DNA of 64,000 nucleotides from contig JAGVVL010000009.1 in the NCBI GenBank assembly GCA_018287875.1, forward strand, positions 4,216,001-4,280,000, in the 5' to 3' direction. The position numbers and the translations under genes were made by a program. Source of the DNA: Nigrospora sphaerica. Taxonomy: Eukaryota; Ascomycota; Sordariomycetes; Amphisphaeriales; Apiosporaceae. The notes under the pieces were generated by a model, which saw only the letters and a list, made by a program, of their open reading frames with translations, did no database searches and was not told where the DNA came from. This document shows positions 11,041-21,352 of the stretch, in pieces (position 1 is the first letter of the stretch; each line of letters starts with the position of its first letter).

Positions 11041-11166
11041 GTCTCCCTCTGTCTCCCTCTGTCTCCCTCTGTCTCCCTCTGTCTCCCTCTGTCTCCCTCT
11101 GTCTCCTTCTGTCTCCCTCTGTCTCCCTCTGTCTCTCTCTGCCTCACTCTGTTGCTCTCTGTCTCC
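11041..11166. repeat. 10 bp pyrimidine minisatellite
   Basis: Tandem GTCTCCCTCT units: about nine near-perfect copies followed by three degenerate ones. Strong purine/pyrimidine strand bias. Confidence 0.95.
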
Positions 11167-12051
11167 AGGGATTCAAGGCCCTCGACGATGCCATAACTTG
11201 CCCATAGCTGGCCGTAGGGAGATAACAGCGGGAACAATGTGAGGCAGCGCCTTCTACCGGAGTGGCTACATGCACTTAGAAACGGCGATAGCTCGCCCGC
11301 ATGGCCGAAAAGGGCTCTGGGCCCGCATGGCGTTTAAAAACAAGAACAATAACAACAATCTGCGACGTGTTCGGACGGCGTGGTGATCACGTCCCGAATA
11401 CCTAAATCGCCCAAAATATGGGACTGCAAGGCTATCCAAGTAGCCGTCAATGCCGGCCTAACCGTTAGCTTGATTGCGCCTCTTTTCGGGGCCGTCACGG
11501 TGTGGAAACTGTCTAGCGTTACCGGCGCTACCGAGATCGTCATTGGTTTGGTTAGGACCCGAGTCCAGGGCAACTACGCTCCAATTTCCGGGTGGTATCT
11601 TAGGCTACCTTTCTCTTAGCGTTGTCTTAGTTATATCTGTCATTTATTTGCAAATATGGACAAGTATTTGGGTGGAAGTTGGGGAAAACGGCTCCAAAGC
11701 ACTAGAAGCTCGTATTAATAGTCTCACAAGATCTTCAACCTGAATTATGTTTCCATCTTGTTTTCGAAATAATATTTGTCCATATTCCTCCTGAGAAACT
11801 ATTTAAGCGGTTTGATATCACTCTGCTTGTTTCGTTTTCTCGAAATAGTATGGAGACTGATGGACGAAAGAAGTGCGGTACTGGTAGGTACAGCTGGGGA
11901 TAGCCCATCTGCTACGGGGCGTGGGAATCGGTGGGTCCTGATATCCACCGAAGACCCGAAGCGGCTACATTGCTCTAATAGTTATCATTTCTAACATGCA
12001 CTCTTGGAGACCCGGAAGACAATTGTTTCTACTGTGCGTGCGAAGTGGTTA

Positions 12052-14175
12052 CTAATGTAAAACAATGGTTTGGGTGGTTAGCATCCCTTTTTCGACTGCC
12101 GCGAGAGCCTCGCCGTCCATTATACCGTGGACGTAAGCCTCCCCTACCAGCGTGAAGTTTTGCTCTTCCTCTCTGGGTGCTCCTGGCCGTGCTTGCCGTA
12201 CCTTGCGCAGAAGAAACGGGACTTCAGCCCCTATTAGCACTCCGACATGGTCGCCTACCTCGCATGATTTTGGACCCCAGCCGACGTAGCCCTTTTCCGT
12301 GACGAAGAAGCGCTTTCCGTCGACCGCGGTGGATACCAGGGTACTGATATGAGTGAGAACCGTTTGCGTCACCCGCGCGTAGATGCTCCTGAGTTCGTCG
12401 AAGGTGAGGCCTCTCTCGGGATTAAAGGAGATGAGGTTGTGACCCTCAATGTACGTGTTCCAGAACTTGGTGAAGGCGGCGGCCTCAGTGGCAGTCGGGT
12501 GCTTCTCGGCGTCGAGGACTTTGATGACGTGCTTGTTGGCCGTCAGGGTCCTGCGGAAGGCCGTCTGCAGACTCTCCCCCGGCGTGTGGGGGTACGGAAT
12601 CACGTCGAGCATGTCCCAGAAGGAGCCGGCGGCGTAGTACGCGTCGCCGTGCCTCGCGACGCGGATCTCGGGCGGTTCAGCCAGGTCGATGGTGACGAAC
12701 TCGTGCGGCGGGTGCCGCTGCCCCACGTCGGCGAGGCACTGGCCACAGACGTCGTAATCGCTGCACACGGTGCATTTGTGCCGCGCGCCCGTGATCTCGC
12801 CCCCGCAGCCGCCGTCGCAATAGGCCCGGTACACGGCGTGACTGTTCGCGAGCATGTAGCACCACTGCCGGTAGCACTCCCTGTCGCCTTTCCAGCCCAC
12901 CGTGCTGCCGCTCAACTTGCCCACGTGCGTAATGCTGTCGTACAGGACGCCCGCCGTCTTCAGGAGTCTTTGGCTCGGGAACGACACCTCCACCAGGCCC
13001 TTGCCGCCTGCCGAGAAGCGCCCGCGCATAAAAGAACGAGTGATGTTCTTCGCTGCCAAGATGTCAATGTCGGTTGTCTGCGTCCAGTCGGGGGACCAGG
13101 AAGGGAGGCCGTTCATCCGTTTGTAATCGTCCTCAACGCCGCGTTGGGCTGCATGGTGTTTTACGAGGCCCTGGGAGTCCTCGTCGTCGGCAATGTACTG
13201 TAGGGCCTCGAGAGACCCGCTGTGCTCGATGATCCTGGACGTAATGTGGGCGATGCACTCCCTCAAAGGGATGTCGTAGCGAACGAGCCCGGGCGGCGTG
13301 TCGTTCGCAAGCCCAGCAAAGGCGTACACGAGGTCGCGAGGGTCCGTCGCCTTACGGCTAACGATATTCTGGAGAATTTCGAGAAGGCGCCGTTTCCCCT
13401 TGGTCATGAACTTGCTTCTGCCGTCCATCAGACCCATGAGTACACCCATGGTAGAGCCGAAAGCATTGGGCTCGTCAGGGTTCATATGGCCTGCTTTCTG
13501 CACCGAGGCACAGCATGCTGTGGCGTTAGAGAAATGCCCTTGGAGCGAACTCATATAGTCTTCCAGCTCCTGGTAGGTCAAAAAGTCTTCGCCTGCGTAG
13601 AAGACGATATCCCTGGCCAGAATAGCCTCTTGGAAGGTCCAAGCCCGGAAGAACCAAGCGTCCCAGTGCAGATGAAAATCCAAAAGTTCTTGAGGCGCAT
13701 TGGTAAAATGCAGTGAGGGATCTTTGCCATATGCCTTGACTGCATGTATGGTCTTCGTCATGTTGGTCTTTTGCCAGAAGACCACGACCTTCGAAGCCTG
13801 GAGATACACTTTACCCATCATGGATACCTGAGCATTACGCTCTTCGAAATCGGCCTGGTTGATGCACACAGCGTCGACCCATAAAGTGCGTGTCTCCGTG
13901 GGGGATCTGAGTGCCTTCAAGGCGTTGTGCAGGTTCTTCGTAACGGGGTGTGTGGATCCATTCAGGAGAATCTCTTGAGGGTCATCGGCGCTCCCCCACA
14001 CATATGATAGTGCGTCATATGTGGGATGGTCCTGTAAGCTGATGGTTCTCAGGTCGCAGCAAACCGTCTCGAGGCCGTTTTGGCTAGGCTGAATGTCTAG
14101 CACCCGAATCTCCTCCCGGGACGGCGCCAACGGTTGCCACCGGTCCATGCCGCTCCTCGGGGGTTGTGTGACCAC
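12052..14175 (-). CDS. HET-domain protein with internal ZZ-type zinc finger
   Basis: An intronless 707-residue frame. Residues about 50-200 form a heterokaryon-incompatibility (HET, PF06985-type) domain, shown by YDALSYVWG, LWVDAVCINQAD and the ERNAQVSMMGKVY block. Residues about 450-495 form a ZZ-type zinc finger with CDGGC, CTVC and CGQC cysteine pairs and a terminal HPPHEF histidine pair. HET proteins trigger cell death after fusion of genetically unlike hyphae, or act more broadly as NLR-like immune effectors; ZZ fingers bind peptides or modified N-termini. The ATG at 14175 gives a short lead before IRVLDIQP, normal for the family. Function in this strain is inferred from domains only. 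Confidence 0.92.
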   Translation of the reverse strand: MVTQPPRSGMDRWQPLAPSREEIRVLDIQPSQNGLETVCCDLRTISLQDHPTYDALSYVWGSADDPQEILLNGSTHPVTKNLHNALKALRSPTETRTLWVDAVCINQADFEERNAQVSMMGKVYLQASKVVVFWQKTNMTKTIHAVKAYGKDPSLHFTNAPQELLDFHLHWDAWFFRAWTFQEAILARDIVFYAGEDFLTYQELEDYMSSLQGHFSNATACCASVQKAGHMNPDEPNAFGSTMGVLMGLMDGRSKFMTKGKRRLLEILQNIVSRKATDPRDLVYAFAGLANDTPPGLVRYDIPLRECIAHITSRIIEHSGSLEALQYIADDEDSQGLVKHHAAQRGVEDDYKRMNGLPSWSPDWTQTTDIDILAAKNITRSFMRGRFSAGGKGLVEVSFPSQRLLKTAGVLYDSITHVGKLSGSTVGWKGDRECYRQWCYMLANSHAVYRAYCDGGCGGEITGARHKCTVCSDYDVCGQCLADVGQRHPPHEFVTIDLAEPPEIRVARHGDAYYAAGSFWDMLDVIPYPHTPGESLQTAFRRTLTANKHVIKVLDAEKHPTATEAAAFTKFWNTYIEGHNLISFNPERGLTFDELRSIYARVTQTVLTHISTLVSTAVDGKRFFVTEKGYVGWGPKSCEVGDHVGVLIGAEVPFLLRKVRQARPGAPREEEQNFTLVGEAYVHGIMDGEALAAVEKGMLTTQTIVLH

Positions 14176-15767
14176 GTCGCTTTCTTGAGAAGTAAGGATG
14201 TTGCTTATAGGCAGGGGCCGGACAGAAAGGAAGCTCGAGCTTTTTGTGGGAGAAACTGTTAGTAGGAGGCAGGTTCAAGAGGTTCGAGCTGACGTAGTCT
14301 TTATCATTTGGTAAATACAACAGGAGTCTCTTGATAACGACTGGTGCGACAGAATTAGCCTTCGTACCCTTACGTAACTACTTTTAGCACGTACCTGAAT
14401 GAGCAGGAACAAGGATGAATGCAGAGAGAGGCAGGTAAATATAGATACAAACATAAGCCGAATGTGGGACGTTCGTAGTTTTTGCGGGGGCGCTGAGCGG
14501 TAATGTGAGAATTTTGTCGCTCGCGGGGTTGAACATCCTTACAATCGCACGAGATTGCACGAACACCAGAATCTCTCTTTTAACAGGGGCAAGATGTGAG
14601 GCGCTATGCACATTCAGCGTGTCTGCCTCGGCCGGAACGAATAGTCGCACGCTTGCGAATAGCCAACTGTCAAAAGAAACACCTTGCTCCTGCGTGCACT
14701 CGTTTTAGCGACCGACTTATCCAGGTATGAGGGAAATGTCGCCTGGGTTTCCGCGCTCTTGCAGAGCACTACGCATATCCCTCAGGAGCCACCCATGTCG
14801 TCGTCCCGGACGATGCCCTCCATGCCACTCAAGTCCAAAGGGGCTCACGACTACAAAGCTGACGAAGAAACCATGTCACAGCTACACTATGTAAGGGAAG
14901 CCTCATGGCACCGTCTGATCACGAGAGCGAAGATGTCGCGTATGGGCTGGCCCGCTTCTCTGCCCCCCGGGCAAGCGTTGCCGATACGGACCCCAGTCGC
15001 AGTTCAACCAGCTCGGCCGGTGCGGCGAGACACGGTGGGCGAAGTGTCTCGGTGGAGGGCAAACACAGCCCCAGAGACCACACGGGAGGTTACCCGTCTT
15101 GCGCGCGCCCTGGCGGAAGTGGGCATCGCGTTCCCGTGCCGGGGCTGGATGTGCACAGGCTCCCCACGGGCCTCGGCTGCCGATGAACTCGGGCTGCTGG
15201 AGTCGAGTGGTAGCAAGAAGTTACCTGCGACATTTGTTTGACGGCTTGCTTGAGGGGGTCGGGCGAGGGACTGGGTGACGATATAGAGGGCAACACAAGC
15301 CCATTTCAAGACAGGCCTCAATGTCAGTGGCAACTGCAGGCGGAAAGAACGGATAGACAACTCCGTATATGCTGAGATTAGCGCAATTACCGCGCTAAAC
15401 TGGTGCCTGATCATGGGCTCCCACTTATGGCGGCTCAGAGGGGGATTGGTCAGCAGGAGCATAACTGCTGCCTGTTGCCGCCCAGCCGGCCCGGTTTCTT
15501 GCTAATTAGGGCGACCGCTGGGCCGCCAGGGCTAGGAGCTAAGCCCAGACCAAGGAGGGTTTAGCTGCAAAGGGACGAGCAACCAACCGAAACCACCTTG
15601 ATGACTCGCCTCCCCACCTTCCATTCGCCGTCACTGGGTCGCCCTCTTCAGCGCCCCTACGTCCGCCTTCATTTCACCTTCGCTTCTCCCCCATCAACGC
15701 GCCCTTGAGCGTCCCTATCGTTTACCCGTATATTCAATCTTTAAGCTTATTTTGTTTTTGACTTGCA
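14176..15767. other. Gene-poor stretch with an unassigned minus frame
   Basis: No recognised gene. The minus frame 15004-15462 (152 codons) has hydrophobic segments (FSAVIALISAYTEL, WACVALYIVTQSLA) followed by a Ser/Ala/Arg-rich tail and might be part of an unknown membrane protein. A competing plus frame at 14684-15241 overlaps it. Neither can be decided from composition alone. Confidence 0.35.
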
Positions 15768-16953
15768 ATGCTGTCGCTCTTGACCCGGGCCGTCGTGGTC
15801 TCGATCCACGGGCACAAGCAGCTGTCGACTGCGCCCATTGGCATTCATCTCCGCTCGGTGCAGACCCAGAAGGACGGCAAGCCCGAGGAACTGTACTTCA
15901 CCATCCTTTATGTCGTCAACCTCGTCCTCTTCATCCCCGCCCTAATCTACGTGAGTCAATCCCCGCCGTGCTCGTGACAGACCCGGGCCCGACTGAACAA
16001 AAGAAACAACAAAGGTCGGCTACACACTGGGTACCGTCATCCCCACCCTCGTCTCGGTCGAGTCCTCCCAGGAGACCTACGCGCCCCTTCCCGTCGACGA
16101 CGACGACGACGAACTCGAAGGCAAAAGCGGCAATGTTCCCAGCAAATCCGTCGTGCCCGAAGCCGAGGAAGCCGGCGCTATCAAGCGGCGACCCGTCACC
16201 TCCAGTATCCGGGCCACCCACAAGCACCTCTTCTCCGCTTCCTCACCCGGCTGGCGCTCCCTCTTCCGCGGCCTGAGCCTCGCCTTGATCACTCACTCTC
16301 TTACTGTCTCGGTTGCCGCTTTCTTCTTTGTGTATGTGCCAAGCGTCCCTCACGCCGTATCGATGTTCTTGGCGGATGTCGTCTTGGTCCAGCTGAACAC
16401 GGCCTGGGTCCACTCCGTCATCTCTACCTCGCCTCGGCCGTGGTGGCGCCGCCTCCCGCCGTTCGTCGAGACCCTGAAGGCCACCATTCTGCCCCTTGGC
16501 GCCAAGGCCCTCGCGACCGCCGCCGCCGTAGGCTTGCCGACCTTGACCCTGCTCGCCATGGGCCGACCCATGGAGGATCGCGAGATCCTCCCCGCCGTCA
16601 GCTATCACGACGTCAAGAGGGAGGGCACCGACAATATTCTGTACTTCGAACTGTGGCTCGTCTTGATGGTTTTCGCCGCCGTCCCGGCCCAGGTCGTTCT
16701 CCTCCGTGTTCAAGCTTCGCTGCTGCCCGACACCGAAGAGACCATTGTGTCCATCGACCGCTCCCTGGGCCGCACCACGCCCCAACCCAGCGCCCGCCAG
16801 CGCATGGTGGACGCCTTGACCTCCTTCTCGGGTTGCTGGGGACGCTTTTACAAGATGATGTTCAAGACCACAGCCCTCTCCGTTGTCGTTGTTGTCGCGT
16901 TCTGCGCCCTCTTGGGGGCGGAGTTTCTCGTGATGAGCTACTTCTTTAAATAG
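15768..16953 (+). CDS. Multipass membrane protein, conserved fungal type
   Basis: Two exons, 15768-15950 and 16015-16953, joined by a 64 bp intron (GTGAGT donor, CTGAA-like branch, AAAG acceptor) give 373 residues. About six hydrophobic segments are visible: one or two around the splice junction (TILYVVNLVLFIPALIY then VGYTLGTVIPTLVSV), two after an acidic DDDDDE loop and a basic/Ser segment (LALITHSLTVSVAAFFFVYV and the VSMFLADVVLVQL region), then ALATAAAVGLPTLTLLAM, LVLMVFAAVPAQVVLLRV and a C-terminal SVVVVVAFCALLGAEFLV. I do not recognise a functional family. The intron call is strong because the frames join exactly and remove the stop of the unspliced frame. Confidence 0.82.
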
Positions 16954-17440
16954 GTGCCCTGCGTGCTTCGGCGCCATGGCCATTTGTTCCCTTGTCCTTA
17001 CTCATCTATGTCAATGAGCCAGCCCCCTTTCCGTGTCGTAAGCAACTGAAATGGCGCTTGAGTGAAATCTTTTACAAATCCAAGGAATGGGAGTGTGATG
17101 GGGGCCGATAAACCACACTTATGGTTACGTCGAACGTTAAAAACAAAAAATAATTTCAAGCTGAACTACATCTTGACCGACGAGGCTTCTCATCTCCATC
17201 CTTCTGCATATTGTAGCTGGTTATCAATATGCCGCCAGCGGTGTATTCGCTTTGGGTCCGAAACATGGGTTTCCGCGATATCAGGGTGCTTATGTACGTT
17301 GCCAAGAAGCTGTCCTGCACCCCCCAGAGGAGACCTTGGGGTTCTCTAAGCATGTCCTTTTCATTACAAGTTGGGTGTTCTCTTTCGGAAAGTCACCTGG
17401 TTTTTCGACCTGTGTCTCTAAATATGTGCTTATAGGTCCG
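16954..17440. other. Intergenic between convergent genes
   Basis: 3' flanks of the membrane protein and the GT32 gene. Nothing further seen. Confidence 0.5.
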
Positions 17441-18436
17441 CTATGGACTTATTTGCTCGCCACCATCGGGATTTTTCCACGACCCGGCGTAGTGGTGCAC
17501 TGTGAGCTTCTTTCCCGGTTTCTTATCCCCATGTTGTTGATTCATGGAGTCCGCAAAAGCGTAATCTGGTAGGACCAAGACGTCACCTATGAGCCTCGGC
17601 TCTGAGACGTGGGATATTGCCGTATTATCGACCGTTTCGTTGAGTACGGCGGCTAGGCTCTTCAGGATCCCGCGCGTCAGCATCCGCGGACCGGAGACGT
17701 CGACAATATCGTCGAGCATATCGAGCTTCAAGTCCTGGATCCGCACCCCGCGTTCCCACGCCCTCGCTTTCAGCCCAGCCAGGCAGTCCTCGACGGCCGC
17801 CAGCAGGTGCGGCGACTTGGGCTTGGCCATGATGGTCCAGCTGGCGAACTGACGCACCCAGATGTCCACGTCGAACTCTAGTCCCACCACCACATTGGCC
17901 TGGGCTTCGTGCTGCTCGGGGACCCACTCGCTGATGGGGACTTCGCAGGAGACGTCCAGGTCGTTCCAGACGCCGCCGCGCTGGTAGAGGATCATGTATC
18001 GGAGAAGGTCGGCCTTGACGATGGGTACGGTGATGGCGAGGTACGTGTCGACTATATCGGGGCGCAACGAAAAGTGCTCGGCCACGAACTCGTCGCCCGA
18101 GCTATCCGTAACGAACTCGAATTCGAAGCCGGGGTTTTTGAAGATGCAGGAGTCGACATAGGGGCGAAGGTCCTCCTTCAGGCCAGCCGGGCCTAGTTTG
18201 TACCACAGCTTCTTCGGAAATTTGGAAGGGAGGGTGGCCTTTGGCGGCGCTGCTATTACGACGGCGGCGGTCGCTTGCTCCGCCGATGCCGGCGGCGGCT
18301 TCGGGAGAGACGCGGAGAAGACACCGTCGGTTGTCCATCCCGACGGGTTATGAAGACGAAGGACAAAATAGCAGACCATAAGAAAACTGGAAGTAGTAAG
18401 CAGTTTCACTACTGCGCGGTACCCCAGCAACGACAT
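17441..18436 (-). CDS. GT32-family glycosyltransferase (Och1/mannosyltransferase-like)
   Basis: From the ATG at 18436 the protein has 331 residues. Residues about 8-28 are a single hydrophobic anchor (LLTTSSFLMVCYFVLRL), giving type II Golgi topology. The catalytic core has the family pattern IVKADLLRYMILYQRGGVWN followed by DLD, the DXD metal/nucleotide-sugar motif, near residue 157, and a C-terminal VHHYAGSW segment typical of Och1-like proteins. An in-frame ATG 70 codons upstream (18646) would put a Pro/His-rich leader before the anchor; I prefer the downstream start because anchors of this class sit at the N-terminus. It probably transfers a hexose, most likely mannose, to glycans in the secretory pathway. 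Confidence 0.85.
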   Translation of the reverse strand: MSLLGYRAVVKLLTTSSFLMVCYFVLRLHNPSGWTTDGVFSASLPKPPPASAEQATAAVVIAAPPKATLPSKFPKKLWYKLGPAGLKEDLRPYVDSCIFKNPGFEFEFVTDSSGDEFVAEHFSLRPDIVDTYLAITVPIVKADLLRYMILYQRGGVWNDLDVSCEVPISEWVPEQHEAQANVVVGLEFDVDIWVRQFASWTIMAKPKSPHLLAAVEDCLAGLKARAWERGVRIQDLKLDMLDDIVDVSGPRMLTRGILKSLAAVLNETVDNTAISHVSEPRLIGDVLVLPDYAFADSMNQQHGDKKPGKKLTVHHYAGSWKNPDGGEQISP

Positions 18437-19091
18437 TTCGCCGTGATCATGGGACCGAATGAAAGGGTAATGGTGATGCGGGCATGTCCGGGGTGAGGGA
18501 ATGGAAGATGCCACAGCCGGACTTAACAAGTCAGACAAACTTCCGCTACCGCGGACTGGGCCGGGCCGATATCGGATTCTGTTTTCCAAGAAACCATGCG
18601 GTGACACCAGTTCCCCGTAAGATAAGAGATTGCATATCCCTTGCATGGGGTTCAGCTAACAAACACGAACCGTGACTGGTCTGCGGGTTTCATCCCGTTC
18701 CCGATCGGCCAATTTGCGCTGCTTTCTCAATCTAGGAACCAACGCATTATGTGACGGGGCTCTTGCTGCGCATAATGTGACGGCTCTCTCCAATTAGGTT
18801 TCAAATGTCCTGTGGATCGCCGGTTCCCTGCAGTCTCGCAGGTCTCGCTTAAAAAAGGTCGCATGCAATATCTGGTCCTAGTTACATCTTCCCTTTTGGT
18901 AACCGGTAAGATGGCCAAGGTATAAATACGGTTTCGGCCTCAGCTTGTCTCGAATAAGAAAGTGAAGGGAGTGGCCTTCAATACCTCGGATCGCCAAAGT
19001 TCAAATCACCCGTGGGTCCTGTACGGATTTATTCCTTCAATTTACAGGCATACCCCGACTTAGCGTTGCTTCGGTTCTCTATATCTGACTG
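18437..19091. other. Divergent intergenic region
   Basis: Upstream regions of the GT32 gene (minus) and the surface protein (plus). It contains the TATAAATA box at 18921. No gene seen. Confidence 0.5.
18921..18928 (+). promoter_or_regulatory. Probable TATA box
   Basis: TATAAATA about 170 bp upstream of the ATG at 19092, on the same strand. Confidence 0.5.
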
Positions 19092-19920
19092 TTGAACCTA
19101 TCTACTCGGCCCGGATATTCAATACGTCGCATTTTATATAGTACTTTAATTCTTTTTGGCTTTCGCCTAGCCGAAAGATTCGTCAGCCCCGGGCCCAGCG
19201 TCATCGAAAAAGTCGCCAATGTTGCCTATCCCGTCGGGTCGAAACTCTACGTTACATGGCAAGATACTAATACGACCCGACCGGTGTCTGTCGTCTTGTT
19301 CCAGATCCGTGGAGGGGAATTGGTTTATCCTTTCGAGTATATCGAACGTGAGTCATGTGTTCACTTGCACACTTGTTCGCCTTGGCATTTTGGCCGCAGT
19401 GTACGGCATACTAAACTAGCCCATAGAACGTCTAACCGGCAGGGAGTCAACGGAATAGACGGTTGCGACTACAAAGGACCTTAAGCTTTCGAACATATTT
19501 CTCTTCAACCTGTTTTATGACGGCGACAGAGGCCCTGCCGCCGTCAGCCAGCTTTTCAACATCACAAACACTCGAAAAGCCCCGAAAACGACGCCCAACC
19601 TGAGCTCCATGTATCAGGTTACTGCCACTGTTACTTTGGAGACTTTGGCTAGTCCGACGAGTAGTACAACAGAAACGCCATTTAAGGATAGTAACGGTAG
19701 TGGGCTGGGCACTGGAGTTAATGTCGGTGTCGGTGTCGCCATACCGATAGTAGTTGCGTTAGGTGTAGCGATTGTGTATTTCCTAAACACCTGCCTCACG
19801 AAAAGACGTCGGGCTCCATTGGCGTCGAATCCCCGATCAGCCCAGATCCTAATGGAGCAGAAGTATCCGCTGGGCCCCATAAAAGGACACCACCATGAGC
19901 CGCTCACACAGACCAAGTAA
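19092..19920 (+). CDS. Single-pass surface protein with extracellular domain
   Basis: Exon 1 starts at 19092 with a short N-terminal hydrophobic stretch and then FVSPGPSVIEKVANVAYPVGS, KLYVTWQDT, VSVVLFQ and GGELVYPF, a pattern of fungal extracellular domains with W...SVVL strands. The last exon, in another frame, ends at 19920 with TKDLKLSNIFLFNLFYDGD and QLFNIT, then a Ser/Thr stalk, one transmembrane helix (VAIPIVVALGVAIVYFL) and a basic cytoplasmic tail (KRRRAP). The exact intron is uncertain: the clear GTGAGT donor at 19348 does not match any acceptor in phase, while GTTTAT at 19323 joined to the AG at 19457-19458 does. Either a weak donor is used or the gene carries a frame lesion. Role unknown; topology suggests cell-wall or surface sensing. 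Confidence 0.6.
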
Positions 19921-20830
19921 AGCATATCCAAATAGTTTTCCATATCTGAAATTTTCCTCTATGGTCATCGAAGGGGTCACGCATCTCCCACTTTGGTGTT
20001 GAATCGCCTATGCATGACATGGTGTTTTCTCTGTTGCGATGAGTTTTACCCAGGGGCAGCTTAAAAATGTCGATATAGGTCCCGCAACTTGATGGTGCGA
20101 GCGCTGGTGGAGAAGCTGGCAATATCACGGGTCTCGGAATCCGAGCTGAACGTCGTTTCAATGCTTACAGTCGATCTCTAAAGTAAATGTAACGAAATGA
20201 CTCGGTTTGATTTCAGGAAATTCTGCTGAAACAAAAGCACGTGGAGCACCTCGGTATTAGTCACTAATGACTCTTAATGTCCTTAGTTCAAGACGCCGTC
20301 ATTCCTAGCGTTTTGTCTCTGGGAGCCAAATCCAACCACGTAGCACTAGCAAGGCAGCGCCACAGCCGCCGACGTTCGTTGACAGATGGAGAAAATGAAA
20401 TAAGCGACTCACTTGGTTAGCTATTTATGTCGACTACGGGTCCTTCGGTCTGGTATCCTCGGAGGCTCGTGGTCTTATGTCGTTAGCGCATTCAAGCCCA
20501 TCTTCCTCCACTCACGCCCACTTCAAACAGCCATAAACCCAGCCACCGTACAGTTCCTAATGCGGCCCAGATTCAAGCGAATCGCAAGCCAACGAGGTTG
20601 CTACGAGAATACATCTTTCAGACCGATACATGGCAATACATCGTCCAGACCAATAAATAGACGTATTATGCAACAGGTAGTCAACCTGACGTAGCTTTTC
20701 AGTCACGGTGGCATATTAAGGGGACCTGTTAAGGGGCTGATATGTTCAAAAACCTGTACTACTGACTTGGGTACAGAGTTATAGCAGTACAAAGGAAAGG
20801 CGGGACGATAGTGCTTAAAATCCGCCTTAT
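19921..20830. other. Gene-free stretch
   Basis: Convergent 3' flanks. Short frames only. Confidence 0.5.
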
Positions 20831-21352
20831 TCAGTTCTGACCAAGCCGCTTCGCAATGTTATCGACCAATACTCCACAGCTCTTCTCGAGTTCCTTCTTG
20901 GTCATGCTTGCGAGCGCCCTGTTGCACCGGCATTCGACCTCGTAGACGAGCTCCAACCCGCCCTCGCGCCTCTCCCTCACCGCGAAGGTGGCGTCCAAAA
21001 CGGTGCCCATTGGGCTGCGCGTGCGCAACCAAATGCCGTCGGCGACGTCGATGAACTCGTACGCGCTGTTGATTTCGGACCCCATGATCGGATTCTCGTA
21101 CTTGTTCTTCACGTTGAACACGTCGACCCGCCGCGTCAGCGGCTTCAGCCCCCTGGGCACTTCATAAGCCTCCCAGGCCGGCGCCGGGGCCGGGCTGGAG
21201 GACACCAAGTAGGGACAGCATTCGAGGAAAAGGGTGCGGCTGTGCAGCTTGTCGATGGCCTTTGCCACCCCCGAACCTGCAGGAATGGTGCCAGACACAA
21301 CCTGGTGGTTGAAAGATCCGTCAAAGACTATGTTCAAACTGTGAGTGATCAC
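20831..21352 (-). CDS. START-like small protein (DUF7053-type)
   Basis: A 173-residue frame. The pattern of an N-terminal beta segment, then PAGSGVAKAIDKLHS, a central AYEFIDVADGIWLRTRSPMG hairpin region and a C-terminal VECRCNRALASMTKKELEKSCGVLVDNIA helix resembles fungal DUF7053 proteins, which are predicted START/polyketide-cyclase-like folds. Assignment is by remembered pattern, not alignment. The start is uncertain; an upstream mini-exon could exist (ATG near 21411), but I found no in-phase splice to it. Confidence 0.6.
   Translation of the reverse strand: MITHSLNIVFDGSFNHQVVSGTIPAGSGVAKAIDKLHSRTLFLECCPYLVSSSPAPAPAWEAYEVPRGLKPLTRRVDVFNVKNKYENPIMGSEINSAYEFIDVADGIWLRTRSPMGTVLDATFAVRERREGGLELVYEVECRCNRALASMTKKELEKSCGVLVDNIAKRLGQN

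Larger units (their letters stand above)
9729..12051. other. Gene-free stretch
   Basis: About 2.3 kb with no convincing gene. It holds the promoter side of the secreted-protein gene and the pyrimidine minisatellite at 11041-11166. The plus frame 11380-11619 (79 codons, with a hydrophobic LTVSLIAPLFGAVTV segment) is too short and isolated to call. Confidence 0.45.

Noticed and set aside
11041..11166. CRISPR-like array
   Set aside because: Direct 10 bp minisatellite units without spacers, and the genome is eukaryotic.
12349..13203. 284-codon plus frame
   Set aside because: Antisense shadow of the HET-ZZ gene.
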